From contig NZ_CAJIMS010000001.1 in the NCBI RefSeq assembly GCF_905175375.1, forward strand, positions 744,001-808,000: 64,000 nucleotides of DNA, given 5' to 3'. The notes under the pieces were generated by a model, which had not been told where the DNA came from, ran no database searches, and worked only from the letters and a program-made list of their open reading frames with translations. The DNA comes from Chryseobacterium aquaeductus. Lineage in GTDB: Bacteria; Bacteroidota; Bacteroidia; Flavobacteriales; Weeksellaceae. A program made the translations under genes and the position numbers. Positions 17,656 to 26,487 of the stretch are shown one piece after another; the stretch's first letter is position 1; each line of letters begins with the position of its first letter.

Positions 17656-18657
17656 ATGCCAGAGCCATTAAAATACAATAAAAGCTATGATCAACTCTCT
17701 TACGAAGAAAAACAGCTTCTTGAGGAAAATAAAAAAAGCATTGCAGATTTTGTAGAGCATTCGTCTACTCTCAGCGATGTGAATCACGCAACAAGAAATG
17801 CACATGCCAAAACGTATGCAATTCTTAAAGGAAAACTGAGCATCGATTCTGAAATACATCGTGATCTGCTCTATCTTTTTGACAAGGAAGAATACAATAT
17901 TGTGGTGAGACTTTCTAATGCACATTTAAAGATTAAAAATACCAAAAAGGACATTCCTGCTTATGGTTTTGCGATTAAAATTAAAGATGATGCAGATCGC
18001 ACGATTGCCAATTATCCGCTGGTGAACTTTCCTTTGTTTCCTATTAATTCGGTTTCGGCTTTTTTAAAATTGTTTACGGCGATCAATCGGTTTTTCATTA
18101 AAAAATGGGGAAATATTTATCCGCTTGTATCACAATTTTATCAGATATTACCGAGTGTATTTACCGCATCTTTTCTAAAGAAAACTATAGAATTTGCAAT
18201 GAAAAGAAATGACTTTATGTTGTCTTTTGATTATCATTCTGTAGGAGTTTACAGATTGGGAGAACACATGATTAAGATAAAATTGAGCCCGAAAAATCCT
18301 CAGAAAAAATTTGGCAAAAATCTAACAACAAGAAAAGCAATTGCAAGCTTTTGTTTGGAGGAAGATTATGAGGCTGATGTTTTGATACAATTCTGCTATG
18401 ATTTGAAAGACCAGCCGATCAACATTCTAAATCGTGAATGGAAAAACTCACCTTTCATTAAAATTGGTGAGGTTAAAATCGAGAAAAATTCTATGGATAA
18501 TCCGAATGCGTGCGATAATGAATTGCTGTCTTTCAACCCTTTTGAAAGTGCTGAAATCTTTCAACCCGTCGGGAAAATCCAGAAACTGCGGGACGAAGCG
18601 TACAAAGTTTCTCTGCAAACAAGAAAGAAGATTAATAAACTTCTGAAATATAAATAA
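17656..18657 (+). CDS. Catalase-family heme protein
   Basis: The 333-aa protein has the outline of the small catalase-like heme domain. ATRNAHAKTYAILKG matches the distal-His motif (RxxHAxG), IVVRLSNAHLK matches the VRFSN strand with the distal Asn region, and PAYGFAIKIKD matches the RGFAIKF strand. The VNFPLFPINSVSAFLKLF segment corresponds to the catalase N-x-PVFF-x-D helix entry. The proximal Tyr motif RxxxYxxTQ is not clearly seen, so catalase activity is doubtful; peroxidase or lipid-hydroperoxide activity is possible. Start set at 17656 (MPEPLKYNK). It shares a bidirectional terminator with terC. Confidence 0.7.
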   Translation: MPEPLKYNKSYDQLSYEEKQLLEENKKSIADFVEHSSTLSDVNHATRNAHAKTYAILKGKLSIDSEIHRDLLYLFDKEEYNIVVRLSNAHLKIKNTKKDIPAYGFAIKIKDDADRTIANYPLVNFPLFPINSVSAFLKLFTAINRFFIKKWGNIYPLVSQFYQILPSVFTASFLKKTIEFAMKRNDFMLSFDYHSVGVYRLGEHMIKIKLSPKNPQKKFGKNLTTRKAIASFCLEEDYEADVLIQFCYDLKDQPINILNREWKNSPFIKIGEVKIEKNSMDNPNACDNELLSFNPFESAEIFQPVGKIQKLRDEAYKVSLQTRKKINKLLKYK

Positions 18658-18706
18658 AGTGAATGGTGAATTTTGCTTTGCAAGTGAATGTGAATTTCTT
18701 TAAAAT

Positions 18707-18736
18707 AAAAAGGCTCTACAAATTGTAAAGCCTTTT
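18707..18736. terminator. Bidirectional terminator between catalase-like gene and terC
   Basis: AAAAAGGCT c TACA / TGTA a AGCCTTTT stem-loop lying between converging stops, with A and T tracts on both flanks. Confidence 0.75.
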
Positions 18737-18744
18737 AAAATTTA

Positions 18745-19785
18745 TTACGAATCTAATTGTTCTTTTTCGTCGTCCTTTTTATCGGGAAACATGATGGAAA
18801 GCAGAACCGAGATCACCAATACTCCACCTACAATTCCTAATGAAATTGGTGATGAGATGTGATACCAAGGTGCAATCAGCATTTTAACCCCGATAAATGC
18901 CAAGATAATTGCCAGACCATAAGGCAATTTGCTGAACATGTGAATGAAATTTGCCAATAAGAAATACAAAGATCTTAGTCCTAAAATCGCAAAAATATTG
19001 GATGTATATAAGATAAACGGATCATTAGAAATTGCAAAAATTGCCGGAATAGAATCTACAGCAAACAAGACGTCTGTAAATTCGATTACTGCAACTACTA
19101 CCAAAAGTGGTGTTGCCATTCTGATTCCGTTTTGTACGGTGAAAAACTTGTCACCATCGTAGTTATCTGAAACTTTCCAGAAACTTTTGATCAGTTTTGC
19201 TCCTGCCGTATCGCTGTAATCTTCGTCATCATCACCATCACCATCGCCCCAAGATTTGATTCCTGCATAAATAAGGAACAATCCGAAAAGCGTCATCACA
19301 ACGTTGATCTTAACCGCGTGTCCGAAAATATTCATTTCCGGTAAATAGGTCAACTCAATCAATTCAACTCCTGCAAAAATAAATATTGCTCTGAAGATTA
19401 ATGCACCAATAATTCCCCAAAACAAAACTTTATGGTGAAGGAATTTAGGGACTTTAAAAAAGCCAAAAACCAAGATAAATACAAATAGATTATCTACGGA
19501 AAGTGCTTTCTCGATCCAGTAAGCTGCTTGATATTGTGTGAATTTTTCAACTGCTACCGCATGACTTCCTGCTGTACCGTCTGTATTGAAAACCCAATAG
19601 ACAACTCCTGAAAAAACCATTGAAAGCGAAATCCAAACTACTGACCAGATGGTCGCCTCTTTTGAAGAAACCTCATGACTTTTTTTATTAAAAACTCCTA
19701 AATCTAAGAGTAACATGATAACTACCGTTACCGCAAAACCCCAAACCAAACCGGGGTGCAAATCTAAAATATTGTGTTGTTCCAC
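18745..19785 (-). CDS. terC: TerC family integral membrane protein
   Basis: A 346-aa polytopic membrane protein of the TerC/Alx family with about nine hydrophobic segments. Family marks are the KALSVDNLFVFILVFGFFKVP segment and FTDVLFAVDSIPAIFAIS with their acidic residues. TerC proteins are linked to tellurite resistance and metal export, and in other bacteria to Mn handling at the secretion site. A central acidic loop (GDGDGDDDEDYSD) may bind metal. It is the last gene of the Ter group, 167 bp after terD2, so it may also have its own promoter. Confidence 0.9.
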   Translation of the reverse strand: MEQHNILDLHPGLVWGFAVTVVIMLLLDLGVFNKKSHEVSSKEATIWSVVWISLSMVFSGVVYWVFNTDGTAGSHAVAVEKFTQYQAAYWIEKALSVDNLFVFILVFGFFKVPKFLHHKVLFWGIIGALIFRAIFIFAGVELIELTYLPEMNIFGHAVKINVVMTLFGLFLIYAGIKSWGDGDGDDDEDYSDTAGAKLIKSFWKVSDNYDGDKFFTVQNGIRMATPLLVVVAVIEFTDVLFAVDSIPAIFAISNDPFILYTSNIFAILGLRSLYFLLANFIHMFSKLPYGLAIILAFIGVKMLIAPWYHISSPISLGIVGGVLVISVLLSIMFPDKKDDEKEQLDS

Positions 19786-19952
19786 GTTTATTATTTGTTT
19801 TTATATGATAAAAAAGCAATAGCCGTAAAGATACAGATATTGCTGTTTAAATTTATTTTTTGTTTTAAGAAAATATTAAATTTAGTTCATCAATTTTGGC
19901 TAAAGCCTAAATGACTTTTCAAATTCCTAATGAATTAAATTTAGAAATTGTT

Positions 19953-20564
19953 CTACAAATATTTTTGCTGAACGGTCTGAATGGTCTGTTCCAACTTTTT
20001 ATCAGCGGTTGGATCTCCGATTGCATTAAATTTCCACTCGCCATTTTTCTTATAAAAAACGCCCATTACCATTGCAACGTGACCACTGAAAGATTTATCA
20101 TTAGCAATATCATATTTAGCAAAAACCTCTCTTACGTTGGTTGCAGTCCCTTCATAAATACGTATTGAAGCAAACGGAATCGTACCGAAATCCTGACCTT
20201 TGTAGCTATTCAAAACCAAAGCAACGTGTTCTACTGCAGGATCTAAATTTGCAAAATCTATGGTAATTACTTCATTATCCAAACCATCGTCCCCATTTAC
20301 ATCGCCCGTCAAATCGTCTCCGCTATGCTTCACAGATCCGTTTTTAGATTTTAGGTTTCCAAAATAGATAATTTCGGTTGCAGTTTTGTTGGTGTCGTAC
20401 AAAATACAACTTCCATCTAAGTCTACTGCTTCTTTCGAAACTCCACCGAAGAAACTTTTCTTCTCGATTGCACCCCAGTTTATTCCGACACAAGCTTGGG
20501 AAAGCGTTGTTCCGTTTTCTTTGGTAAGATTTATTCTCTGACCTTTTTGTAAGTTAATAGCCAT
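19953..20564 (-). CDS. terD: TerD family protein
   Basis: A 203-aa TerD-domain protein. The opening MAINLQKGQRINLTK and the calcium-binding HSGDDLTGDVNGDD loop, with acidic ligands near residues 84-97, are diagnostic. TerD proteins bind Ca2+ and work in envelope stress, tellurite and phage resistance together with TerC and TelA. It differs from the second TerD copy (22877-23431), so the pair is divergent rather than a recent duplication. Upstream lies a 184-bp gap with a dispersed repeat. Confidence 0.92.
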   Translation of the reverse strand: MAINLQKGQRINLTKENGTTLSQACVGINWGAIEKKSFFGGVSKEAVDLDGSCILYDTNKTATEIIYFGNLKSKNGSVKHSGDDLTGDVNGDDGLDNEVITIDFANLDPAVEHVALVLNSYKGQDFGTIPFASIRIYEGTATNVREVFAKYDIANDKSFSGHVAMVMGVFYKKNGEWKFNAIGDPTADKKLEQTIQTVQQKYL

Positions 20565-20610
20565 ATTTATTTTTTTGTTTAGTTATACTTATTTTGCTAA
20601 AATTTAATTT

Positions 20611-20698
20611 AACGCAAAGTCCGCAAAGACTTTTTTTAAAATTCGTTGCATATTTTTCGGTCGCAAAGGCGTTCCACTCAGCAAAGAAAAACAAGTCT
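20611..20698. repeat. Dispersed repeat CGCAAAG family, copy A
   Basis: AACGCAAAGTCCGCAAAGA, a T run, TGCATATTTTTCGGTCG, CAAAGGCGTTCCACTCAGC. Two related copies occur at 42018-42095 and, inverted, at 56122-56208. All are intergenic. Confidence 0.7.
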
Positions 20699-20748
20699 TT
20701 TACAACTTTAAAGTTTTAGGTAAAAACGATTTTTACTTTTTATTTTTC

Positions 20749-21669
20749 TTAATTATTTAAATTTAAATTGAGCATTGCACGAAGAATATTGGTTTCTTCA
20801 TTGACGTCGAATATTTTGCTCATAATATCTACGTTCTCAAGATTTCTTTGATAATCTTTTAAAACATTTTCTACACCTTCCGGAAGCGATCTTTTTCGTT
20901 CGTGGATGGTTTCTTCAAGTTCTTCATTTCTTCTTTTCAATTGATTCATCACTGAAGCTTGGTTTGAAAAGTTTTCCGATGTATCCAAATCAGATAATTC
21001 GTCATCAATCAAATACAAACGTCTTTCTTCTATATTAAAGATGAAATATTCACCAGACTGAAAGATTTTGAACAATTCATATTCATTTCTTCCAATTCTA
21101 TAGCCACAGACAAAACGAACTTTAAAATTCTGAATATTTAGCCTGCCCAATAATTTTCTCTCTATCAAGTAATCGTGATATTGATAAGAAGGAACTGACT
21201 TAAGTTTCAGTTTTGTCTCATCAGCATTTGTCCGGTAAAATTCTACTGCATATTTTTTATGAAAATATAAAACATCATTCCAGTTCAGAGAAAATTTATC
21301 TTCGGTAAGGTCTTTATACATTTTCCGTAGATGTTCAGAAAAAATTCCGCTGTAGAATTTTCGATCTGTTTCAAAGCTATCTGCTTTTTTCTCCTCAAAA
21401 GTGGCAATATACTGATTGTTGATGTTGATTTCATTTATTACTGCCAGAAGATCATTTTCCTTTTTCTTTTTGATCTTGGTAAGCAATTCTATCAGACTAT
21501 CAGTATATTGCAAATGGAAAAGTTCCAATTTTTGGTAATCTAACGTCTTGTTTTCTTCAAATAATTTATGAATAATATCTGTTTTTATGTAAATTGATAT
21601 TACGTCAATATTTTCAAAGAAATTAGAGAGAAGTTTAAGCTTAGTTAATCTTCTTTTGCTCTGAGACAT
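20749..21669 (-). CDS. Hypothetical helical protein of the Ter operon
   Basis: A 306-aa cytoplasmic protein with no family I can name. It is Lys/Glu-rich and mostly helical, with a coiled-coil-like tail (NQLKRRNEELEETIHERKRS). The middle has strands around NFKVRFVCGYRIGR and YFIFNIEERRLYL. No signal or membrane segment is seen. The start is taken at 21669 (MSQSKRRLTK); a GTG 24 bp upstream would be the alternative. It lies 40 bp after telA and before terD, so it is likely an accessory part of the Ter system. Confidence 0.6.
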   Translation of the reverse strand: MSQSKRRLTKLKLLSNFFENIDVISIYIKTDIIHKLFEENKTLDYQKLELFHLQYTDSLIELLTKIKKKKENDLLAVINEININNQYIATFEEKKADSFETDRKFYSGIFSEHLRKMYKDLTEDKFSLNWNDVLYFHKKYAVEFYRTNADETKLKLKSVPSYQYHDYLIERKLLGRLNIQNFKVRFVCGYRIGRNEYELFKIFQSGEYFIFNIEERRLYLIDDELSDLDTSENFSNQASVMNQLKRRNEELEETIHERKRSLPEGVENVLKDYQRNLENVDIMSKIFDVNEETNILRAMLNLNLNN

Positions 21670-21709
21670 TATGATTGCAACCTCTTCATCCACGCTTTCA
21701 ACCTATTTT

Positions 21710-22870
21710 TTACCCTCTTATATTAGCTTTTAATTCTGATTCTAATGTCTGAAGATCCTGATCTAGTTTTCTTCTGCTTTCTGTACCTTGTTTCTGAATC
21801 TGCTTCACTTCATTTAACGTATTGATCAGCATTGCAGTGGTTTCTTTCAGTGTTTCTGCTGAAACGATGGTCTGCTCGTTGGCTTTTGCTACGTTGATCG
21901 AGTTTTGACCCAAACGTTCTGCATTTTTTCTCAAAATCTCTTCTGTTGTAGAAGAAACTTTTTGCTGAACTTCTATATTCTGCTGTTGTCTGTGCATAGC
22001 AACCGCCAGAGATAGTTGATTTTTCCAAACCGGTAAGGTTGTCGTAAGAATCGTCTGTGCTTTTTCAGCAATTGAAACGTTGTTATTCTGTACTAATCTG
22101 ATCTGCGGAAGCGACTGCATCATAATCAAACGAACAACTTTTAAGTCAGCTAATCTTCTGTCTAATCTGTTGATAAAATCTCTTTTGTCTGCAATCTGAT
22201 AATCTGCAAAATTCTGAACATTGGTTTCCATATTTGCCAATTCTACAGCAGCTTTTTCCATTCTTAAATTTCCAGCGATCACCAATTCTTCAATCGCTTT
22301 GATAGAATTTACATTGCTGTCGAAAATAGTCTGCAAAACGGCATTATCTTTCGTAGAAGTAATGATTCCTGCATTTACTTTATGAGAAATCATATCGATA
22401 TTGCTGGTTATTTTATCATATTTCGCAAAAAGATTATCTACCTGAGTCATCATCTTCTTCATAAAAGGAAGTCTGCTCAGGAAACCTTTTACTTTGCTTC
22501 CCTGAATTTCCTCTACGTCTACATAATTTAACTCGACCAATAAATTATTGATCAACTCGCCTACTTCACCGGAATTTGATCTTCTGACGTTTCCTAAAAA
22601 ACTATCACTCTGATTGGCAAGAGTTTTTTGCAAATCTGAACCGAAATTCACAATAGAACCAGGATTAGATTCATCAATCGCATTTGCCAACAGTTCATAC
22701 TTATGACGCTCAGCATCCTGAATCTGACTTAAATTCACGTTTCCGTCTCTATCCACCAAAACCGCCGGAGCTGAACTTTGAGTTGATTGAGCCGACTGCA
22801 TAGGAGTCGGATCAAAGGTTTTCAAAGGTTCAATTGGCTGAAGGGGATCATTGGGTTGTATATCTGACAT
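21710..22870 (-). CDS. telA: Toxic anion resistance protein, TelA family
   Basis: The 386-aa protein is a TelA/YceH-type, almost wholly helical protein. Marks are the central IQGSKVKGFLSRLPFMKK and VQNFADYQIADKRDFI with RRLADLKVVRLIMMQSLPQI. The ending is coiled coil (LDQDLQTLESELKANI). The first 40 residues are low complexity (Pro, Gln, Ser). TelA is regularly found with TerD and TerC and gives tellurite and membrane-stress tolerance by an unknown mechanism. It sits 6 bp after the upstream terD. Confidence 0.9.
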   Translation of the reverse strand: MSDIQPNDPLQPIEPLKTFDPTPMQSAQSTQSSAPAVLVDRDGNVNLSQIQDAERHKYELLANAIDESNPGSIVNFGSDLQKTLANQSDSFLGNVRRSNSGEVGELINNLLVELNYVDVEEIQGSKVKGFLSRLPFMKKMMTQVDNLFAKYDKITSNIDMISHKVNAGIITSTKDNAVLQTIFDSNVNSIKAIEELVIAGNLRMEKAAVELANMETNVQNFADYQIADKRDFINRLDRRLADLKVVRLIMMQSLPQIRLVQNNNVSIAEKAQTILTTTLPVWKNQLSLAVAMHRQQQNIEVQQKVSSTTEEILRKNAERLGQNSINVAKANEQTIVSAETLKETTAMLINTLNEVKQIQKQGTESRRKLDQDLQTLESELKANIRG

Positions 22871-22876
22871 ATTATT

Positions 22877-23431
22877 TTATGAATAAATTGAAACAAATTT
22901 CTCTAGACCGTCTCTCTGACCTGCACCTACAGCTTCAAATTTCCATTCTCCGTTTCTGTTATATATTCTTCCGAATTCTACGGCAGTTTCTATAGAGAAA
23001 TCTTCGTCAAGTTCGTATTTTAAGATTTCCTCATTCGTATCTGTATTGAAAATTCTGATGAAAGAATTTCTTACTTGTCCGAAGTTTTGTTTTCTGGCAT
23101 CAGCATCATGTATGGTCACTACCACTGTGATTTCTTTTACTGCAGCGTCTATTTTAGTTAAATCGATTTTGATCTGCTCATCATCGCCATCACCGTCACC
23201 TGTAAGATTATCACCAGAGTGAATCACAGCTTTATCAGGAGATTCAAGATTATTGTAGAAGATAAAATGGTTATCTGAAACCAGTTTTTTGTTATCGTCT
23301 AACAAAAACAAAGATGCATCCAGATCAAATGCTCCGCCGGTAGATGTATTGTTGGTGTCCCAACCTAAACCGATGGTAAATTTGGGAGCGTTTATATTTT
23401 CTCTTTGTCCTTTCTGTAAATTAATAGCCAT
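22877..23431 (-). CDS. terD: TerD family protein (second copy)
   Basis: A 184-aa TerD/TerE-type protein with the standard opening (MAINLQKGQRENINAPKF), the GLGWDTN strand, DLDASLFLLD and the Ca2+-binding HSGDNLTGDGDGDDEQ loop. The length is close to the classical TerD. Its start overlaps the end of the upstream PRTase gene by 11 bp. It is closer to canonical TerD than the 203-aa copy downstream, whose loop has an insertion. Confidence 0.93.
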   Translation of the reverse strand: MAINLQKGQRENINAPKFTIGLGWDTNNTSTGGAFDLDASLFLLDDNKKLVSDNHFIFYNNLESPDKAVIHSGDNLTGDGDGDDEQIKIDLTKIDAAVKEITVVVTIHDADARKQNFGQVRNSFIRIFNTDTNEEILKYELDEDFSIETAVEFGRIYNRNGEWKFEAVGAGQRDGLEKFVSIYS

Positions 23432-24251
23432 AATTAAGTTCTGTTTGTGTTAAAGTGTTTATATTGGTTTCGTATTCTTTTATCAAATGATAATTGTTGC
23501 TTATTGCTAACTCAAGAAGATGATCCATCTGCTCTTTTTTTATTTTAGACGTAAGATAATCAAAATTACTTGATTCTAAGCCTAAAATATATTTAACTAT
23601 CCTTGTATTGAACTGAAAACTCGGTTTCAGCATCACCTCAGCTACATCCTGCACATCTTTTACAGTATAATAATTGAAGAAGTTTTCAATTTTTGGATCA
23701 ATGTCAAAATTCGTCAGTTCTGCATAATATAAAAACAAAAAATCTGCGTTTACATTATATTCATTGAGAATTTTATTCACTGTAAATTCATGACTTCCTG
23801 TTATTTTAATATCATCAATAAATATGCAAAGCTTTCCTTTCAAAAAATCTTTATCAAGATAGTAAGTGTCATTGGCAATAAGATTCTTACGATCTTCAAA
23901 ACTCAGATTTCCGTAATCTGTGGTATAAGTATGATTTCTGTTGATTTTTGAAATTATACTCGACTTTTTTCCTTTTTGGAAAAGATAAAAATCCAGTTGT
24001 TTTTTAAAATAAAAACATAAAAAATTGGAAGCCGTAGGAATTGCCATGTACGGACTTGGCAAAACAACAATTTCCTGATCTGTGTCTAAAATTTCCTGAT
24101 GATCCGCAAGAAAACCTTCAAATAATTCTTTTGCGAATTTCTCGGCGTACGATTTATCACCATACTTAAAATAGCTGTATTCTGCTGGTGAAAACGTGAA
24201 TTCGTATGCAGAATCTATCTTATGCAAACTGTAACGTGTATTCATATTCAA
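23421..24251 (-). CDS. Ter-associated phosphoribosyltransferase-like protein
   Basis: A 276-aa protein with a PRTase-like core: LCIFIDDIKITGSHEFTV holds the hhhDDxxxTG PRPP-binding motif near residue 140. The N-terminal VVLPSPYMAIPTASNF segment matches the early strand-loop. Comparative genomics of Ter systems describes linked PRTase and HAD genes, proposed to make a nucleoside-like metabolite. This gene fits that by both sequence and position. It overlaps the HAD gene by 4 bp and terD by 11 bp. The exact substrate is unknown. Confidence 0.75.
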   Translation of the reverse strand: MNMNTRYSLHKIDSAYEFTFSPAEYSYFKYGDKSYAEKFAKELFEGFLADHQEILDTDQEIVVLPSPYMAIPTASNFLCFYFKKQLDFYLFQKGKKSSIISKINRNHTYTTDYGNLSFEDRKNLIANDTYYLDKDFLKGKLCIFIDDIKITGSHEFTVNKILNEYNVNADFLFLYYAELTNFDIDPKIENFFNYYTVKDVQDVAEVMLKPSFQFNTRIVKYILGLESSNFDYLTSKIKKEQMDHLLELAISNNYHLIKEYETNINTLTQTELNYGY

Positions 24252-24922
24252 AATTTGTGTGTTAATAAATGGGCATTGAATCCAAAATCTTTAGCGCCCT
24301 TGTAATCCGCAATCGGATTATCACCAATATGTAACACCTGATTCATCTTCAGATCCTGATTCTGGATTAAATTTTTAACTTCCTGAAAAACCAGCGGATT
24401 GGGTTTTGAGCAATTGATTTCATCAGAATAGATATGGAAATCGATATACTGATCCAAGTTTTCCTCAATCAGAAATTTTCTCATGGTACTTCCTTTGATA
24501 AAACCCGTATTACTTAAAATATTGATCGTCTTTCCCTGATTTTTTATTTCATCAAAAAAGTGATGCAGATTTTCAAAAATCACCAGTGGTTTATATTCCA
24601 AAAACAAGGCTTCACTTTTTAGGTAAAACTGATTGAGTTTTTCTCTGTCTATCGATTTTAAATCAATATGCAGAGATCCTAAAATCAAAAGATAAATCTC
24701 GTATGTATCGATATTTCCACCAATCACTTCATTGACGGTATTGCACAGATCGTCGTAGTATTTTACAGTTTTTGTAATTTTTTCCAAAGGTAGATCGATA
24801 CTAAAAAAAGAGGTAAAAAGCTCAACTCTTTTAGCTTTAAATTCCGGATGAGATTTTATGAGAGTAAGCCACAGATCGAAAGAAAAATGAGCGTGGTTTC
24901 GGATGTCTATATCTGTTTTCAA
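24248..24922 (-). CDS. HAD family hydrolase of the Ter operon
   Basis: A 224-aa HAD phosphatase. Motif I is FDLWLTLI, with the nucleophile Asp and a Trp in place of the second Asp. Motif II is ILSNTG, motif III is CSKPNPLVF, and motif IV is HIGDNPIADYKGA. A helical cap lies between motifs I and II. Without the second Asp of a DxD motif, classical phosphatase activity may be weak, though DxWxT variants are common in this subfamily. It is the first gene of the Ter operon and overlaps the PRTase gene (ATGA). Confidence 0.85.
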   Translation of the reverse strand: MKTDIDIRNHAHFSFDLWLTLIKSHPEFKAKRVELFTSFFSIDLPLEKITKTVKYYDDLCNTVNEVIGGNIDTYEIYLLILGSLHIDLKSIDREKLNQFYLKSEALFLEYKPLVIFENLHHFFDEIKNQGKTINILSNTGFIKGSTMRKFLIEENLDQYIDFHIYSDEINCSKPNPLVFQEVKNLIQNQDLKMNQVLHIGDNPIADYKGAKDFGFNAHLLTHKF

Positions 24923-25669
24923 AATATTTTAAGTTAAATTATTTTTAGCTTTTATTGAAAAAGATTTGATTTTTGATCTTCATTTTGTATTGAATTGTTC
25001 AATTCTTTTCAAAGATAAAATTTTTCTAATTACGGAGTAGATTTGCTTATCTTTTTTATGATATTTTATGATTTTTGCTGATCAATGTATTTTGTATTTT
25101 ATTGAAAAAATCATCTTAAAAGTTTTTTTAAAAAAAATTCTTCTGAAAAAATATATCTTGTTGAATATCTTGACGTAAGCAATCTTTACATTAATGATAA
25201 CAAATATAAACGTTCATACTTTCATATATTCCTCAACATAATTTAATTATTATTCATAATAATTAAATATAATTTTATTATTTTATTGATTAATTTTTTT
25301 TAAATTTGACACAGTGATAAGTTAGATTTTAGTTGCACAGCACAGGAAGTTCCAGACCCTTGACAAAGAATAGCTTTGTTTTATTCATTTTAAAGGGAAA
25401 AAATAGGCCTGGTTATTGTATCAAGTAAATTTAATATAATCACAGCTAATCAAAGAACTCCCCTCAACTTTGGATGGCCTAAGTGACGGTACGCAAAATT
25501 ACAATGGTTATTAGATTAACTTGAGCAATTTTAACTTCCTATGCCGATCATTTTCTTAGATTACTTCTACTTTTGATGGAAATCTAAAAGCTTTTACCGA
25601 GCAAACACACACAAATGCTTATCAGATACTGATTAATGGAAAATATTAAAAATAAACCATTATTTATAA
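24923..25669. other. Long AT-rich divergent intergenic region
   Basis: 747 bp between two divergent units. The left part holds the Ter operon promoter side and is extremely AT-rich. The part from about 25310 to 25620 is less AT-rich and contains a small hairpin, ACAAAG AATAG CTTTGT (25363-25379), and a -7-like TAAATTTG at 25301. It could be a long 5' leader or a small RNA for the HTH pair, but no open frame was found in it. Confidence 0.35.
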
Positions 25670-26089
25670 ATGCTATACAAAGTAATACACATAGGGCAAT
25701 CGATAAAAGAGCTTGTAGATCAGAAAGAGATTACAATTGAAAGAATATGTAATTTTCTGAACAAAGATGAGGAGTTTGTGAATAATGTCTACGAGAGCAA
25801 ATCGATAGATACTGATATTCTGTTGAGATGGTCTAAATTGCTGGAATACGATTTTTTCAGACTTTACAGTTCTCACCTTATTTTATACGCACCACCATCG
25901 GCTGTGAATAAACCCCAGACCAAATCAGACAAGGCACCACAATTCAGAAAAAATATTTACACTCAGGAAATTAAAGATTTTATTCTTAAGAAAATAACTT
26001 CCGGAGAGATGACGCAGGCTGACGTGATTAAAGAATACTCTATCCCGAAAAGTACTCTGCACAGATGGCTGCAGAAAACGCAACAGTAA
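25670..26089 (+). CDS. Small HTH protein, transposase-OrfA-like
   Basis: A 139-aa protein with two parts. The first is an N-terminal helical domain (IERICNFLNKDEEFVNNVYE, then LLRWSKLLEYDFFRLYS) resembling an Xre-like fold. The second, after a Pro/Lys/Gln linker, is a C-terminal HTH, ADVIKEYSIPKSTLHRWL, of the kind in IS3-type transposase subunits. No catalytic DDE domain and no terminal inverted repeats are seen, so a free-standing regulator is at least as likely as an IS part. It is followed after 17 bp by a second HTH gene. Confidence 0.6.
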   Translation: MLYKVIHIGQSIKELVDQKEITIERICNFLNKDEEFVNNVYESKSIDTDILLRWSKLLEYDFFRLYSSHLILYAPPSAVNKPQTKSDKAPQFRKNIYTQEIKDFILKKITSGEMTQADVIKEYSIPKSTLHRWLQKTQQ

Positions 26090-26106
26090 TCACCAAATTA
26101 TTTAAT

Positions 26107-26439
26107 ATGAAAATGAGACCAAATTACAGCAAAATCTATCATGATCTTCTGCTCGCAGAACAACCTGAAAAATTGAAAGATGTAAAAGTGAAACAGCTTC
26201 TTCAAAATCTGAATACCAGCGATGAAGTCATTAAGTTTAACGAAAAACTTTTTAAGCAATCAAAAGAAAGTTCGGAAAACAATCAGAAGCTCAGAACGTA
26301 TGACAAAGCAACAATGCTTAAGATACTGAACTATCAAAAGCAACACGGCTTCTCTAGCAATTACATTTCAAAGAAATATAAAATCAGCAGAACGACTATA
26401 GCAAAATGGAAGAAGATTTGCAACGACGAAATTCAATAA
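26107..26439 (+). CDS. Second small HTH protein of the pair
   Basis: A 110-aa protein (start at 26107, MKMRPNYSKIYHDLL) with a Lys-rich helical N-terminus and a C-terminal HTH, NYISKKYKISRTTIAKWKK. This again looks like the DNA-binding part of a transposase OrfA without any catalytic partner. It is separated from the first HTH gene by 17 bp and followed at once by a strong bidirectional terminator, so the two make a closed two-gene unit. Function is unknown. Confidence 0.6.
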   Translation: MKMRPNYSKIYHDLLLAEQPEKLKDVKVKQLLQNLNTSDEVIKFNEKLFKQSKESSENNQKLRTYDKATMLKILNYQKQHGFSSNYISKKYKISRTTIAKWKKICNDEIQ

Positions 26440-26442
26440 AAT

Positions 26443-26470
26443 AAAGCTGCGAAAAATTTCGCAGCTTTTT
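26443..26470. terminator. Bidirectional terminator
   Basis: Perfect 12-bp stem AAAGCTGCGAAA with its complement around an AA loop, T run after it, between converging genes. Confidence 0.85.
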
Positions 26471-26487
26471 ATTTGTAAGATGAAAAA

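Noticed and set aside
25670..26439. Complete insertion sequence
   Set aside because: Only HTH-type small proteins are present; no DDE domain, terminal inverted repeats or target duplication were seen.
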